Part shown: one piece after another, positions 37,206 through 44,109 of the stretch
How the letters are laid out: each line of letters begins with the position of its first letter
Numbering within the stretch: the stretch's first letter is position 1
NCBI RefSeq assembly: GCF_030157465.1
Contig: NZ_JAOAUU010000096.1
Coordinates: forward strand, 60,384 to 124,383
DNA: 64,000 nucleotides
Origin: Zoogloea sp.
GTDB taxonomy: Bacteria; Pseudomonadota; Gammaproteobacteria; Burkholderiales; Rhodocyclaceae
Direction of reading: 5' to 3'
The notes under the pieces: generated by a model
What the model was told of the DNA's origin: nothing
Databases searched by the model: none
Seen by the model: the letters and a program-made list of their open reading frames with translations, nothing else
Made by a program: the position numbers and the translations under genes

Positions 37206-37267
37206 CCCCTCAACCCAGCCCCTCAACCCAGCCCCTCAACCCAGCCCCTCAACCCAGCCCCTCAACC
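37206..37267. repeat. 13-bp tandem repeat (about 4.8 copies)
   Basis: The unit CCCCTCAACCCAG repeats with exact 13-base period from 37206 to 37267; I see no internal variation in the full copies. The last partial copy supplies the miaB stop codon (37262-37264). It lies between miaB and phoH on the shared transcript, and its copy number could vary by slippage. Each copy has TGA on the minus strand. Confidence 0.95.
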
Positions 37268-38596
37268 CTGCGTGACGATCTCGCCACGCAGCGAGTGCGG
37301 CAGGGCCGCAACGATGGTCACATCGACAAAATTGTTGATCAGCCGCGGATTGCCGGGGAAGTTGACGATGCGGTTGTTGTCGGTGCGCCCGGCCAGCTCG
37401 TTGGGATCCTTGCGCGACGGGCCTTCCACGAGAATGCGCTGCACGCTGCCCACCATGCTGGCGCTGATCACCGCGGCCTGCTCCTCGATGCGCTTTTGCA
37501 GGCGCGACAGGCGGGCCAGCTTCACGTCCTGCGGCGTATCGTCGGCCATGTCGGCGGCCGGCGTGCCGGGGCGCGAACTGTAGATGAAGCTGAAGGACGC
37601 ATCGAAGCCCAGATCGTCGATCAGCTTCATCGTCGCCTCGAAATCGGCCTCGGTCTCGCCGGGAAAGCCGATGATGAAATCCGACGACAGCGAGATATCC
37701 GGACGCGCCGCGCGGAGCTTGCGCACCAGCGACTTGTATTCCAGCACCGTGTAGCCGCGCTTCATCGCCGCCAGCACCCGATCAGAGCCGGCCTGCACCG
37801 GCAGGTGCAGGTGCGACACCAGCTTGGGCAGCCTGGCGTAGGCCTCGACCACACGCTGGGTCATCTCGCGCGGGTGGGAGGTGGTGTAGCGCAGACGCTC
37901 GATACCGGGGATTTCATGCACGCATTCGAGCAGGAAGGCAAAGTCGGCCATCTCGCCGCTCTCGCCATCCACAGGCGCGCGCCAGGCATTCACGTTCTGG
38001 CCCAGCAGCGTCACCTCCTTCACGCCCTGCGCGGCCAGCCCGGCCACTTCGGCCAGCACGTCGGCCAGCGGGCGATACACCTCGTCACCGCGGGTGTAGG
38101 GCACGATGCAGAAGGTGCAGTACTTGGAGCAGCCTTCCATGATCGACACGAAAGCGCTCGCCCCGTCCACGCGGGCCGGCGGCAGGTTGTCGAACTTCTC
38201 GATCTCGGGGAAGGAAATATCCACCTGCGAACGCCCGGAAGCCTTGCGCTCGGCGATCAGCTTGGGCAGGCGGTGCAGGGTTTGCGGCCCGAACACCAGG
38301 TCGACATACGGCGCCCGCGCCACGATGGCCTCGCCCTCCTGGCTCGCCACGCAACCACCCACGCCGATGATCAGGTTGGGGTTTTTCTGCTTGAGATGCC
38401 GAACCCGCCCGAGGTCGTGAAAAACCTTCTCCTGCGCCTTCTCACGCACCGAGCAGGTGTTGAAGAGAATGATGTCCGCCTCTTCCGGATTGTCGGTTTT
38501 CTCCAGCCCGTCGGCCGCCCCGAGCACATCCGCCATCTTGTCCGAGTCGTACTCGTTCATCTGGCAACCGAAAGTACGGATATAAAGTTTTTTCAT
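37262..38596 (-). CDS. miaB: tRNA-2-methylthio-N6-dimethylallyladenosine synthase
   Basis: 444 residues from the ATG at 38596 ([21 protein letters not shown]); a TTG at 38620 is in frame but unlikely. An N-terminal UPF0004 domain with three cluster cysteines is followed by the radical-SAM motif [15 protein letters not shown] and a C-terminal TRAM domain ([15 protein letters not shown]). It adds the methylthio group at A37 of tRNAs reading UNN codons. It heads the miaB-phoH-ybeY-corC-lnt run and is divergent from the tRNA-Met gene. Confidence 0.97.
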   Translation of the reverse strand: MKKLYIRTFGCQMNEYDSDKMADVLGAADGLEKTDNPEEADIILFNTCSVREKAQEKVFHDLGRVRHLKQKNPNLIIGVGGCVASQEGEAIVARAPYVDLVFGPQTLHRLPKLIAERKASGRSQVDISFPEIEKFDNLPPARVDGASAFVSIMEGCSKYCTFCIVPYTRGDEVYRPLADVLAEVAGLAAQGVKEVTLLGQNVNAWRAPVDGESGEMADFAFLLECVHEIPGIERLRYTTSHPREMTQRVVEAYARLPKLVSHLHLPVQAGSDRVLAAMKRGYTVLEYKSLVRKLRAARPDISLSSDFIIGFPGETEADFEATMKLIDDLGFDASFSFIYSSRPGTPAADMADDTPQDVKLARLSRLQKRIEEQAAVISASMVGSVQRILVEGPSRKDPNELAGRTDNNRIVNFPGNPRLINNFVDVTIVAALPHSLRGEIVTQG

Positions 38597-38645
38597 TGCA
38601 TGTTGACCAAGTGCATTCAAGTCCCTATTATAGCGGGCTTCCGTT

Positions 38646-38722
38646 GGTGATGTAGCTCAGATGGTTAGAGCGATGGATTCATAACCCATAGGTCGGCGGT
38701 TCGACTCCGCCCATCACCACCA
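38646..38722 (+). tRNA. tRNA-Met (CAT), elongator type
   Basis: 77 nucleotides with encoded CCA. The acceptor stem GGTGATG pairs with CATCACC; the D arm is GCTCAGATGGTTAGAGC; the anticodon loop is TTCATAA with CAT; the T arm is GGCGGTTCGACTCCGCC. The fully paired first acceptor base pair marks an elongator, not initiator, tRNA. The anticodon stem has an A-C opposition at its loop-proximal pair (31-39). The tRNA 3' end is part of the island attachment repeat. Confidence 0.97.
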
Positions 38723-38750
38723 ATAGATTCAAGCACTTAGGCCAATCCGC
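38706..38750 (+). repeat. attL: left direct repeat of the tRNA-Met island
   Basis: 45 bases identical to 42313-42357. It covers the last 17 bases of tRNA-Met (including CCA) plus 28 bases downstream. Integration by tyrosine recombinases at tRNA 3' ends leaves such repeats. Imperfect similarity continues about 12 bases beyond on both sides' inner flank. Confidence 0.95.
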
Positions 38751-38770
38751 AAGGATTGGCCTAAGTGCTT
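38731..38770. terminator. Perfect 18-bp hairpin at the left island end
   Basis: AAGCACTTAGGCCAATCC, loop GCAA, then its exact reverse complement. It starts nine bases after tRNA-Met and replaces the native tRNA terminator at the occupied site. No T run follows, so it may act in 3' processing or weak termination. The left arm is inside the attachment repeat and the right arm is island DNA. Confidence 0.75.
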
Positions 38771-38945
38771 TGGTGGTCTGTGTACGCCATGTGTACGCGC
38801 TAGAACCACTTTCAGACAAGGATCACACGTTTGTCACGTCTTCGGACGGCTTAATCACATGGATCAAGATTCGGCACGCACCCGCCTCCCCACTACGCCC
38901 CCAATGCCAGGCTTCTAGGCCATCAAGGCACAGCTCACCGCCTTG

Positions 38946-39273
38946 GCACTTCGCCTTGGGTCTTGCCGGGCCGCTCCGGCGACAAGCCGCTCAACACTCC
39001 ACACAAGACCTTCTGCCGGGTGCTGGCCGTCGCCGGGGTCGAGCACCTGCGCATCCACGACCTGCGCCACTCGTTCGCCAGCCTCGCCGTCAATGCCGGG
39101 GCGAGACGCTGTACGAAGTGCAGGATCTCCTCGGGCAAAGCTCGGCCCAGATGACCCAGCGCTACACCCACCTTGCCGACGCCGGACGCAAGCGGGTGGT
39201 CGACAAGATCGGGGCCGTGGTCACCGCCGCGGTGCGGCAGGCTGCGGGTGATGAGGAAGACAAGGCGGCCTGA
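38946..39273 (+). pseudogene. Tyrosine recombinase (phage-type integrase) remnant, truncated and frameshifted
   Basis: Only the C-terminal catalytic part remains. One frame encodes SPWVLPGRSGDKPLNTP and VEHLRIHDLRHSFASLAVNAG (the His-x-x-Arg box). After a frameshift near 39100 a second frame continues with ETLYEVQDLLGQSSAQMTQRYTHL, containing the catalytic Tyr. The His before SSAQMTQRY, usually LLGH, is Gln. The N-terminal DNA-binding and core domains are missing. The remnant is beside attL as expected for the original island integrase. The 170 bases between attL hairpin and 38946 show no coding signal. Confidence 0.88.
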
Positions 39274-39290
39274 CCGCTGGTGAGGTGACG

Positions 39291-39326
39291 AGAACCCCGA
39301 ACGGCTTCGCGACCGTTCGGGGTTCT
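39291..39326 (+). terminator. 14-bp perfect hairpin after the integrase remnant
   Basis: AGAACCCCGAACGG, an eight-base loop (CTTCGCGA), then the exact complement, starting 18 bases after the remnant stop. GCCTACGGATATTTTTT follows, with the T run about 10 bases late. It probably terminated the integrase transcript and lies in the 140-base gap before the convergent ParA operon. Confidence 0.7.
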
Positions 39327-39412
39327 GCCTACGGATATTTTTTCCTTCGACGCTGCCGTCGTCTCTCCAGTTCGGCCCACCTAACGGACCTCGCCACAAC
39401 TAGCCTCCCCCT

Positions 39413-39889
39413 CTAGTTGCCGTCGTCTTCCTTGAGCGTTGCGCTAGGGAGCAGAGTCTCGGTGGCAGGAGCCTCTTCGCTTGGCTTACGAAATGCATCG
39501 CCCTTTCGGGCCCGTCCGACCGACATCTCGACGATTCTGTCGACAACCCGCTCCGGTGAAGTCCACTTCATGACGACTCGCCCTGGGTCCATACCATAAT
39601 CGGCTACGATGTCCCGCAGTTGATCCAGTGTCAGCTTTTCCAGCGCACTTCGCAATGCTGGCTCGCCCTCACGGACGACTTGCAACGGATCAAGAACAGC
39701 TGGCGGACGGCGATTCTTCGCTCTCTTGCTATCGCCCAATACAGAAACGCCGATGTTATCTCGACTTGCCTTGCGCTTTGATGGCCCAAGGTTCAGGACC
39801 TCGCTCAACTCGGCCTCGAACGCGGGGTTGCGCTCTGCCTCCTCAAGCACGACACGCACTAAGCGGTTCAGGATGAACTTGAGCGTCAC
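39413..39889 (-). CDS. 158-residue protein of unknown function, partner of ParA
   Basis: It starts at a GTG (39889) preceded by GGAGGGG and overlaps the parA stop by four bases (GTGA), so the pair is translationally coupled. It begins with a helix (TLKFILNRLVRVVLEEAERNP), has a basic middle (SKRKASRDN, KRAKNRRPP) and an ordered helical block (LRSALEKLTLDQLRDIVADYGMDPGRVV). The C-terminal 30 residues look disordered. I do not recognise a named family. The ParB position in the operon and the basic linker suggest a nucleic-acid-binding or ParA-stimulating partner; that is an inference. Confidence 0.75.
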   Translation of the reverse strand: MTLKFILNRLVRVVLEEAERNPAFEAELSEVLNLGPSKRKASRDNIGVSVLGDSKRAKNRRPPAVLDPLQVVREGEPALRSALEKLTLDQLRDIVADYGMDPGRVVMKWTSPERVVDRIVEMSVGRARKGDAFRKPSEEAPATETLLPSATLKEDDGN

Positions 39890-40947
39890 GGTTTCCCCTC
39901 CAAGCGATCCCAAATCTCATTCGCCAGGTCAATGTAAGTCGAGGTGAGCCCGCTAGCACCCGAACCATACTTCTGTCGTAGCGTTCGTTTTCCAGACAAC
40001 GAGAACTCCGCCGCCGCCGATGCTGCATTCGTTTGTTGAATCGTAGTCGAGAACACCTCGGGAAGCTTCTCATCGTGCCGAAGTTGCCGAAGTACAGTGT
40101 GGTGCACGGTCGAATTAGCCTGATACTTCGTAATAACAATGCCAAGTGGTTCAATCTCCTCGCCAATCGCTTGAGCAAACTCACCGACGCGAGTCACAAT
40201 CTGGGGGATGCCATAGGTCGAAAGGTGGTCAGGGATAGTCGGGATGATGTAAGCATCGGATAAACGCAAACCGTTGAGCGTAACAATCCCGAGATTGGGC
40301 GGGCAGTCAACTATCACAATGTCGTACTCATCCAACTTCGACTTGACCGCCCTCCAGAGCAACTCAACGGGATTCACAGCGTAGAACTTTCCCGATGGCG
40401 CGGACGCGAGTTGGTCCTGCACGTCAATCAAATCCAAGCTCGAAGGCAGCAGATCAATAGTCCTTGCCCCCTGAACGTCGGACACCCCCTTCTGAAGCGT
40501 TGCATTTAGATTGAACCTCTTCACGTCGGGGTTCATGGCATCTTTAAACAACTGCGCTAGGGTGCGCCCCTCGTTGTTCAATTCAAGCCACTTATCTTCC
40601 CCCAGCAACATGATTGTTGCATTGGTCTGCGGGTCGAGGTCGATGACCAGAACCTTTTTTCCCATCTCAGCCGAAAAAACCTCGGCCAGAGCCACTGATG
40701 TAGTGGTCTTAGCGACGCCGCCTTTCAAATTAATTGTCGAAATTACGTGAGCCATTGGATTGTTCCTTTTATTTCTTTTTAGCCAAGTTCGAATTTGCGA
40801 GCGCCGAAAAATGGGACCGGAAACCAACTCCGTCACTGGGCTCGGAAAGTCCTTGACCCGTACACGCCAGTTAGCCACCGCCTGACGGGAGACCCCCGCC
40901 ATCTCTGCAATCTCGCCTATTCCAACCAATTCGTCCTGCCGCTTCAT
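39886..40947 (-). CDS. ParA-type ATPase with N-terminal helix-turn-helix
   Basis: 353 residues from the ATG at 40947. Residues about 1-60 form a MerR/XRE-like HTH (IGEIAEMAGVSRQAVANWR). The ATPase begins at MAHVISTINLKGGVAKTTT, with the deviant Walker A KGGVAKTT, Walker A' DLDPQTNA and Walker B IVIVDCPPN. An internal ATG at 40755 has a perfect AAAGGA ribosome site eight bases upstream, so a 289-residue ATPase without the HTH may also be made. ParA proteins bind DNA non-specifically in the ATP state and segregate DNA or cargo. Palindromes in the upstream region could be its operator. Its G+C is lower than the host genes. Confidence 0.9.
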   Translation of the reverse strand: MKRQDELVGIGEIAEMAGVSRQAVANWRVRVKDFPSPVTELVSGPIFRRSQIRTWLKRNKRNNPMAHVISTINLKGGVAKTTTSVALAEVFSAEMGKKVLVIDLDPQTNATIMLLGEDKWLELNNEGRTLAQLFKDAMNPDVKRFNLNATLQKGVSDVQGARTIDLLPSSLDLIDVQDQLASAPSGKFYAVNPVELLWRAVKSKLDEYDIVIVDCPPNLGIVTLNGLRLSDAYIIPTIPDHLSTYGIPQIVTRVGEFAQAIGEEIEPLGIVITKYQANSTVHHTVLRQLRHDEKLPEVFSTTIQQTNAASAAAEFSLSGKRTLRQKYGSGASGLTSTYIDLANEIWDRLEGKP

Positions 40948-40981
40948 GCCGACCACCCGTGAACATCATTCACAAATGTTA

Positions 40982-40996
40982 GTGTACAACGTACAC
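40982..40996. promoter_or_regulatory. Palindromic site upstream of the ParA operon
   Basis: GTGTAC-AAC-GTACAC is a perfect six-bp inverted repeat 35 bases before the parA ATG. A second short inverted repeat, AACAT...ATGTT, lies at 40962-40980. They sit in the 280-base divergent space between parA and the TIR gene that otherwise holds no gene. The HTH of the ParA protein is the natural candidate to bind here. Confidence 0.55.
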
Positions 40997-41236
40997 AGAA
41001 AATATCAACTGGGCGACCTATGTTTGTACGCATCGGAACCCGATGGCGAGGGTCGTTACCCGTCGTTCTAGGCGTCGCCTCCGCCGGCTGATGGTGGCCA
41101 TCCAGCTCGACCACGAACTGAATCGCCCCGGCTTCCGTGGAGACTGTGTGATCACTCCAAGATTGAACCGTCATGGCACACAAATGAGTCCTTGTGCATA
41201 ATCCGAGCTCTAAAAACCAGAAAAGCAGGGGCAAAC

Positions 41237-42043
41237 GTGAGCATTCCTAACTATGCCGGATACTGGACCGGGACAATTTCAGGCACGAACCAAGGCGGTT
41301 TCACCATAGATATGCGCCAAGAAGGCGAAAAGGTATCAGGAACCGCCAAGTTCGCAGAACCAGCCATGGGTCAATATGAGTATGTTTTTGCGGGAGTCGT
41401 CGCCGAGCCACTCTCTATACAAATGATCCCTAGCCGTCAGTTCTCAGCAAACGTTCGGCTGGGAACCGTCCAGGTGGTATGCCGGATTGAGTCGGACGGA
41501 AAACTGAGTGGTCGATGGCGATCTGATATCGGCACTGAGGGCATTCTGACTGCGACTAGATACGAGAGTGCTCCGCTAGCGCCAGAGCTTCCAAGCAAGA
41601 ACTCGGTCTTCCTTGTCCACGGGCACGACGAGGGCGCAAAGCACTCCGTTGCGCGATTCCTTGAGCAGTTGGGAGTAAAACCCGTGATCCTCCAAGAGCA
41701 GATCAATCGCGGCATGACGGTCATCGAAAAGTTCGAGGAGTTCGCAGGCCGCGCCGGCTTCGCGGTGATTCTCATGACTCCAGACGACTATGGCTACCCC
41801 GTGGGTCTGGACAATGAGAGGCGTCATAGACCACGTCAGAATGTAGTGCTTGAACTCGGTTACTTCACAGGACGGCTGGGGCGGGACAAAGTCTTTGTCC
41901 TAATGAAAGGAGATATCGAAGTGCCGTCTGATGTTTTAGGGCTGGTCTATCAGTCGATGGATAACAGCAACGGATGGCAATTAATGCTCGCAAAAGAGCT
42001 AAAGGCCGCGGGCTTCGAAATCGACCTCAACCGTATCGCCTAG
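41237..42043 (+). CDS. Two-domain TIR protein: N-terminal beta-rich domain plus CAP12/PycTIR-like TIR domain
   Basis: 268 residues from a GTG with GGGG upstream; a TTG at 41192 adds 15 residues. Residues 1-110 alternate short hydrophobic strands and turns (GYWTGTISGTNQGGFTIDM, EKVSGTAKF, KLSGRWRSD), suggesting a small beta barrel. Residues 122-268 match the TIR-like domain of CBASS Cap12 and Pycsar PycTIR effectors: VFLVHGHDEGAKHSVARFL, VILMTPDDYGYPVG, and RPRQNVVLELGYFTGRLGR with Glu206 as candidate catalytic residue. Such domains cleave NAD+ when activated and cause abortive infection. No cyclase gene is adjacent, so the N-terminal domain may be the sensor. No membrane helix is present. Confidence 0.85.
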   Translation: MSIPNYAGYWTGTISGTNQGGFTIDMRQEGEKVSGTAKFAEPAMGQYEYVFAGVVAEPLSIQMIPSRQFSANVRLGTVQVVCRIESDGKLSGRWRSDIGTEGILTATRYESAPLAPELPSKNSVFLVHGHDEGAKHSVARFLEQLGVKPVILQEQINRGMTVIEKFEEFAGRAGFAVILMTPDDYGYPVGLDNERRHRPRQNVVLELGYFTGRLGRDKVFVLMKGDIEVPSDVLGLVYQSMDNSNGWQLMLAKELKAAGFEIDLNRIA

Positions 42044-42312
42044 TGGGTCCAAGCCGCCGTTACTGCGGGGCTTGCTCAGTCTTGATGTGCGGTCATCTCC
42101 TCGTTGGGCGCGGTGAGACTGCAGGCAGGGTACAGGGGGGAAGTAAAACCCGCGTGTAGCAAATGAGCCTCTCGAAAATTTTCCGCAGAACATTGGCCCC
42201 CCTTCCTGCGCCGCGACAAAGCCATGGTACTGTGACAAACAGCCATACAAACACCGCTCCAAACCTGACGCACAGCCCGCATAACTGCTGTGTCGTGGTG
42301 ACGCTGAGACAA

Positions 42313-42357
42313 TCCGCCCATCACCACCAATAGATTCAAGCACTTAGGCCAATCCGC
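42313..42357 (+). repeat. attR: right direct repeat of the island
   Basis: Exact copy of 38706-38750, including a 17-base duplicate of the tRNA-Met 3' end with CCA. It marks the right end of the element. The 270 bases between the TIR stop and attR contain no supported gene. Confidence 0.95.
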
Positions 42358-42373
42358 GAGGGTTGGCCTTTTT
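42346..42373 (+). terminator. Displaced native terminator of tRNA-Met
   Basis: AGGCCAATCC, loop GCGA, GGGTTGGCCT and then T5. The stem has one G-T pair. It overlaps attR and in the empty site would lie about 25 bases after tRNA-Met. It now ends transcription from the TIR gene side. Confidence 0.85.
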
Positions 42374-42807
42374 GCGTTTGGGGCGGTGTGGCCGCCATGT
42401 AGCCAGATTCGGGCGGACTGCGCAGGCTGTGCGGCCTGCTACTTGCGGGGCTGGTGCAAAAAAACGACACCCCGCTGGTTGGCGACACAACACTAAGACC
42501 TTTCATCTGCGCGCGTGCGCCAAAAACGAAAAACCCGCCACGCGGGCGGGTCGGTTGTGGGTGTCACCAAGACGGCCCCGTCGTCGACTTTCTATGCCTC
42601 GGGCTCGTCGCGCTTCTGCGGGTACGCGCTGGCGGTGACCGCATCGATAGCGTCCCGTCCGTTGATGGTCACACCCAGATCCATGTCGCGCCCCTTCAAA
42701 CGCCCTTCAAATGGGCTCCGCGCCGGCCGGGTTGTGCCGGATGACGTTCAGCAGTACCCGCGCGGGGCCGTGCGGGGCGCGGTCGCCTCGCTCCCGATGG
42801 CGCAGGG
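42358..42807. other. 450-bp stretch without a confident gene
   Basis: Between attR and brnA. It contains the leftward terminator at 42529-42551. It also has a very short leftward frame (42592-42684, 30 residues, MDLGVTINGRDAIDAV) with GAAGGG before its ATG. The bases upstream of that frame are open with a plausible peptide (ARVLLNVIRHNPAGAEPI), which looks like a degraded gene. These may be phage-type remnants, but I cannot name a family. Confidence 0.4.
42529..42551 (-). terminator. Leftward intrinsic terminator downstream of brnTA
   Basis: On the minus strand ACCCGCC, a short loop and GGCGGGTTTTTCG form a stem followed by a T-rich tract. It would end transcripts from the brnT promoter after passing the short frame at 42592-42684. 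Confidence 0.75.
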
Positions 42808-43122
42808 TCAGGCGACAGGATGATCTTTCAACCAGTCCCTGAGCGCGTCGTTCATCCGGGTTTGCCATCCGGCACCACCGGACCGAAAGGCAGCCAGGAC
42901 ATCGCGGTCAATCCTGATGGCGACCTGCTCCTTGATCCCAGACCCGGCGGGACGTCCACGACCTCTGCGCGCCGCTTCGATGCCGGCGTGCAGCTCTTCC
43001 TCCGTGGCCGGGCGGTCGTCCTCGTCCTTGCCGTCCCAGACGAAATATCCCTCTGCCGGCGGCGTCTTCATCGCCTTCAGGATTTGTTCCCGTTCAGTCA
43101 GCTTCTTGGCTGATCCAGTCAT
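42808..43122 (-). CDS. brnA: BrnA-family antitoxin
   Basis: 104 residues. The N-terminal part (KKLTEREQILKAMKTPPAEGYFVWDGKDEDDRPATEEEL in the sequence) neutralises the toxin. The C-terminal ribbon-helix-helix (KEQVAIRIDRDVLAAFRSGGAGWQTRMNDALRDWLKDH) binds DNA and represses the operon. It overlaps brnT by 29 bases in another frame, the normal toxin-first BrnTA order. The motif RGRPAGSG before the RHH is typical. Confidence 0.88.
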   Translation of the reverse strand: MTGSAKKLTEREQILKAMKTPPAEGYFVWDGKDEDDRPATEEELHAGIEAARRGRGRPAGSGIKEQVAIRIDRDVLAAFRSGGAGWQTRMNDALRDWLKDHPVA

Positions 43123-43387
43123 AGTAGGCCTCCGATTCTTTCTCGCTGGCGTAGCGGAAACTGATGATGCGCGTCGTGCTGTCGCGATCCAGATGCACCA
43201 CAGTCAACACAGCCAGCCGGTTCAGTACGTAGGAAAACGATTGAATCCGCTCCTCGTTGGCGCGCACCACCGGAATATCCAATCGGTAGCGCGAAGCCAG
43301 CACCATGTCGGCATTGGCGAAGTCCAAGCCATGCTTGGCAAGCTTGCTCCTGCGTTTCGCTTCGTCCCACGTGTAGCGTGATCCCAT
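43094..43387 (-). CDS. brnT: BrnT-family ribonuclease toxin
   Basis: 97 residues with the BrnT fold signature: YTWDEAKRRSKLAKHGLDFANA near the start and DSTTRIISFRYASEKESEAYY near the end. It is a RelE-like ribonuclease that inhibits growth when freed from BrnA. The catalytic Lys, Glu and Arg positions appear filled. A sigma-70-like promoter lies directly upstream. Confidence 0.88.
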   Translation of the reverse strand: MGSRYTWDEAKRRSKLAKHGLDFANADMVLASRYRLDIPVVRANEERIQSFSYVLNRLAVLTVVHLDRDSTTRIISFRYASEKESEAYYDWISQEAD

Positions 43388-43393
43388 TGATTT

Positions 43394-43422
43394 ACTGTAG
43401 ATGCGTTATTTGGATTGGTCAA
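43394..43422 (-). promoter_or_regulatory. Sigma-70-type promoter of brnTA
   Basis: On the minus strand TTGACC (-35), a 17-base spacer and TACAGT (-10) lead to the brnT ATG seven bases after the -10, implying a leaderless or very short leader transcript. A TGTATATACA palindrome (43430-43439) lies just upstream of the -35 and could be a BrnA site. Confidence 0.65.
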
Positions 43423-43543
43423 GAATATTTGTATATACAGAATTAAGCTTTCACCACCGGCGGCCCGGCCAGTAAGCGCTTCAATGACGCCCCTCGTAAA
43501 GGGCTTCGGTGTCTTCGCCTGAACCGGGGCGTTGCACTTCAGT

Positions 43544-44071
43544 TCAAAGCGCTCCCTCCAACCCCTCGCCACCCACCCAGCCCGCGAACCACTCGGTCAG
43601 CGGCCGGCTTTCCCCCAGGCTGCCCAGCCGGCGGTCGATGGCGTCCTGATTGCCCCACACCACATCGGGCAGGGCGCCCTGGGCGACGAGGGCCTCGATG
43701 TCCCCGCAATAGAGCCCGAGGTTCCGCTCGATGTAAAAACCGTAGGTGCGGCAGGCTACCGGGCGATGGAGGTACACCGGGCAGGCGCCGGTGGCCCGCT
43801 CGAGCATGGGGCAAACGACGGAGCGGGACGGGGTTTCGGTCAGTTCGAGCATGTGGCGGCGGATGTCGGCGAGCTGTTCCGGCGGGAGCGCGGCCAGGCC
43901 CTCTTGCAGCACCTCCCACTCCGCGGCCGTGAGCCGGGGCACCTCGGCGAGGCGCCGGCAGCAGCTGTCGCAACCCTTGCCGCAGAGCCATTCGGGGTGG
44001 CCCTCGCGGATGAGTCGAACGCGCTCGTCGATGTCGGTGTGGATCTGAAAAAGTGGCGTGGATTTGTGCAC
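43544..44071 (-). CDS. YkgJ-family cysteine-cluster protein
   Basis: 175 residues from a GTG with GAGGAA upstream; the open frame runs further but lacks a good start. Cysteines are spaced as in the CxxCxxCC zinc/iron cluster family (CGKGCDSCC, then CPMLERATGACPVYLHRPVACRTYGF). The function of the family is unknown; members may bind Fe-S or Zn. It is 38 bases downstream of the EamA transporter gene on the same strand. Confidence 0.8.
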   Translation of the reverse strand: MHKSTPLFQIHTDIDERVRLIREGHPEWLCGKGCDSCCRRLAEVPRLTAAEWEVLQEGLAALPPEQLADIRRHMLELTETPSRSVVCPMLERATGACPVYLHRPVACRTYGFYIERNLGLYCGDIEALVAQGALPDVVWGNQDAIDRRLGSLGESRPLTEWFAGWVGGEGLEGAL

Positions 44072-44109
44072 GATTGTTTCCTCGATACGCAGCCCCGGAG
44101 CCGGAACAA

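Larger units (their letters stand above)
38706..42357. mobile_element. 3.6-kb tRNA-Met genomic island (decayed integrase, ParA operon, TIR protein)
   Basis: The island is bounded by exact 45-bp direct repeats and starts inside tRNA-Met. It contains a recombinase remnant at the tRNA end, a leftward two-gene operon (ParA ATPase and partner) and a rightward TIR protein. Its core genes are visibly more A/T-rich with mixed third codon positions compared with the strongly G/C-ending host genes on both sides, consistent with transfer. There is no intact integrase or excisionase, so it is probably fixed. Confidence 0.9.

Noticed and set aside
37206..37267. CRISPR-like array
   Set aside because: The units are contiguous 13-mers with no spacers, and no cas gene is present; it is a tandem repeat.
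38723..38945. Intact N-terminal half of the integrase upstream of the remnant
   Set aside because: All frames either stop or give no recombinase-like residues before about 38946.
42363..42638. 91-residue plus-strand frame after attR
   Set aside because: Low-complexity Arg/Ala translation that begins inside the terminator; no ribosome site.
43222..43572. 116-residue leftward frame overlapping brnT
   Set aside because: It runs through the brnT promoter and gene in another frame; BrnT has clear family signatures.
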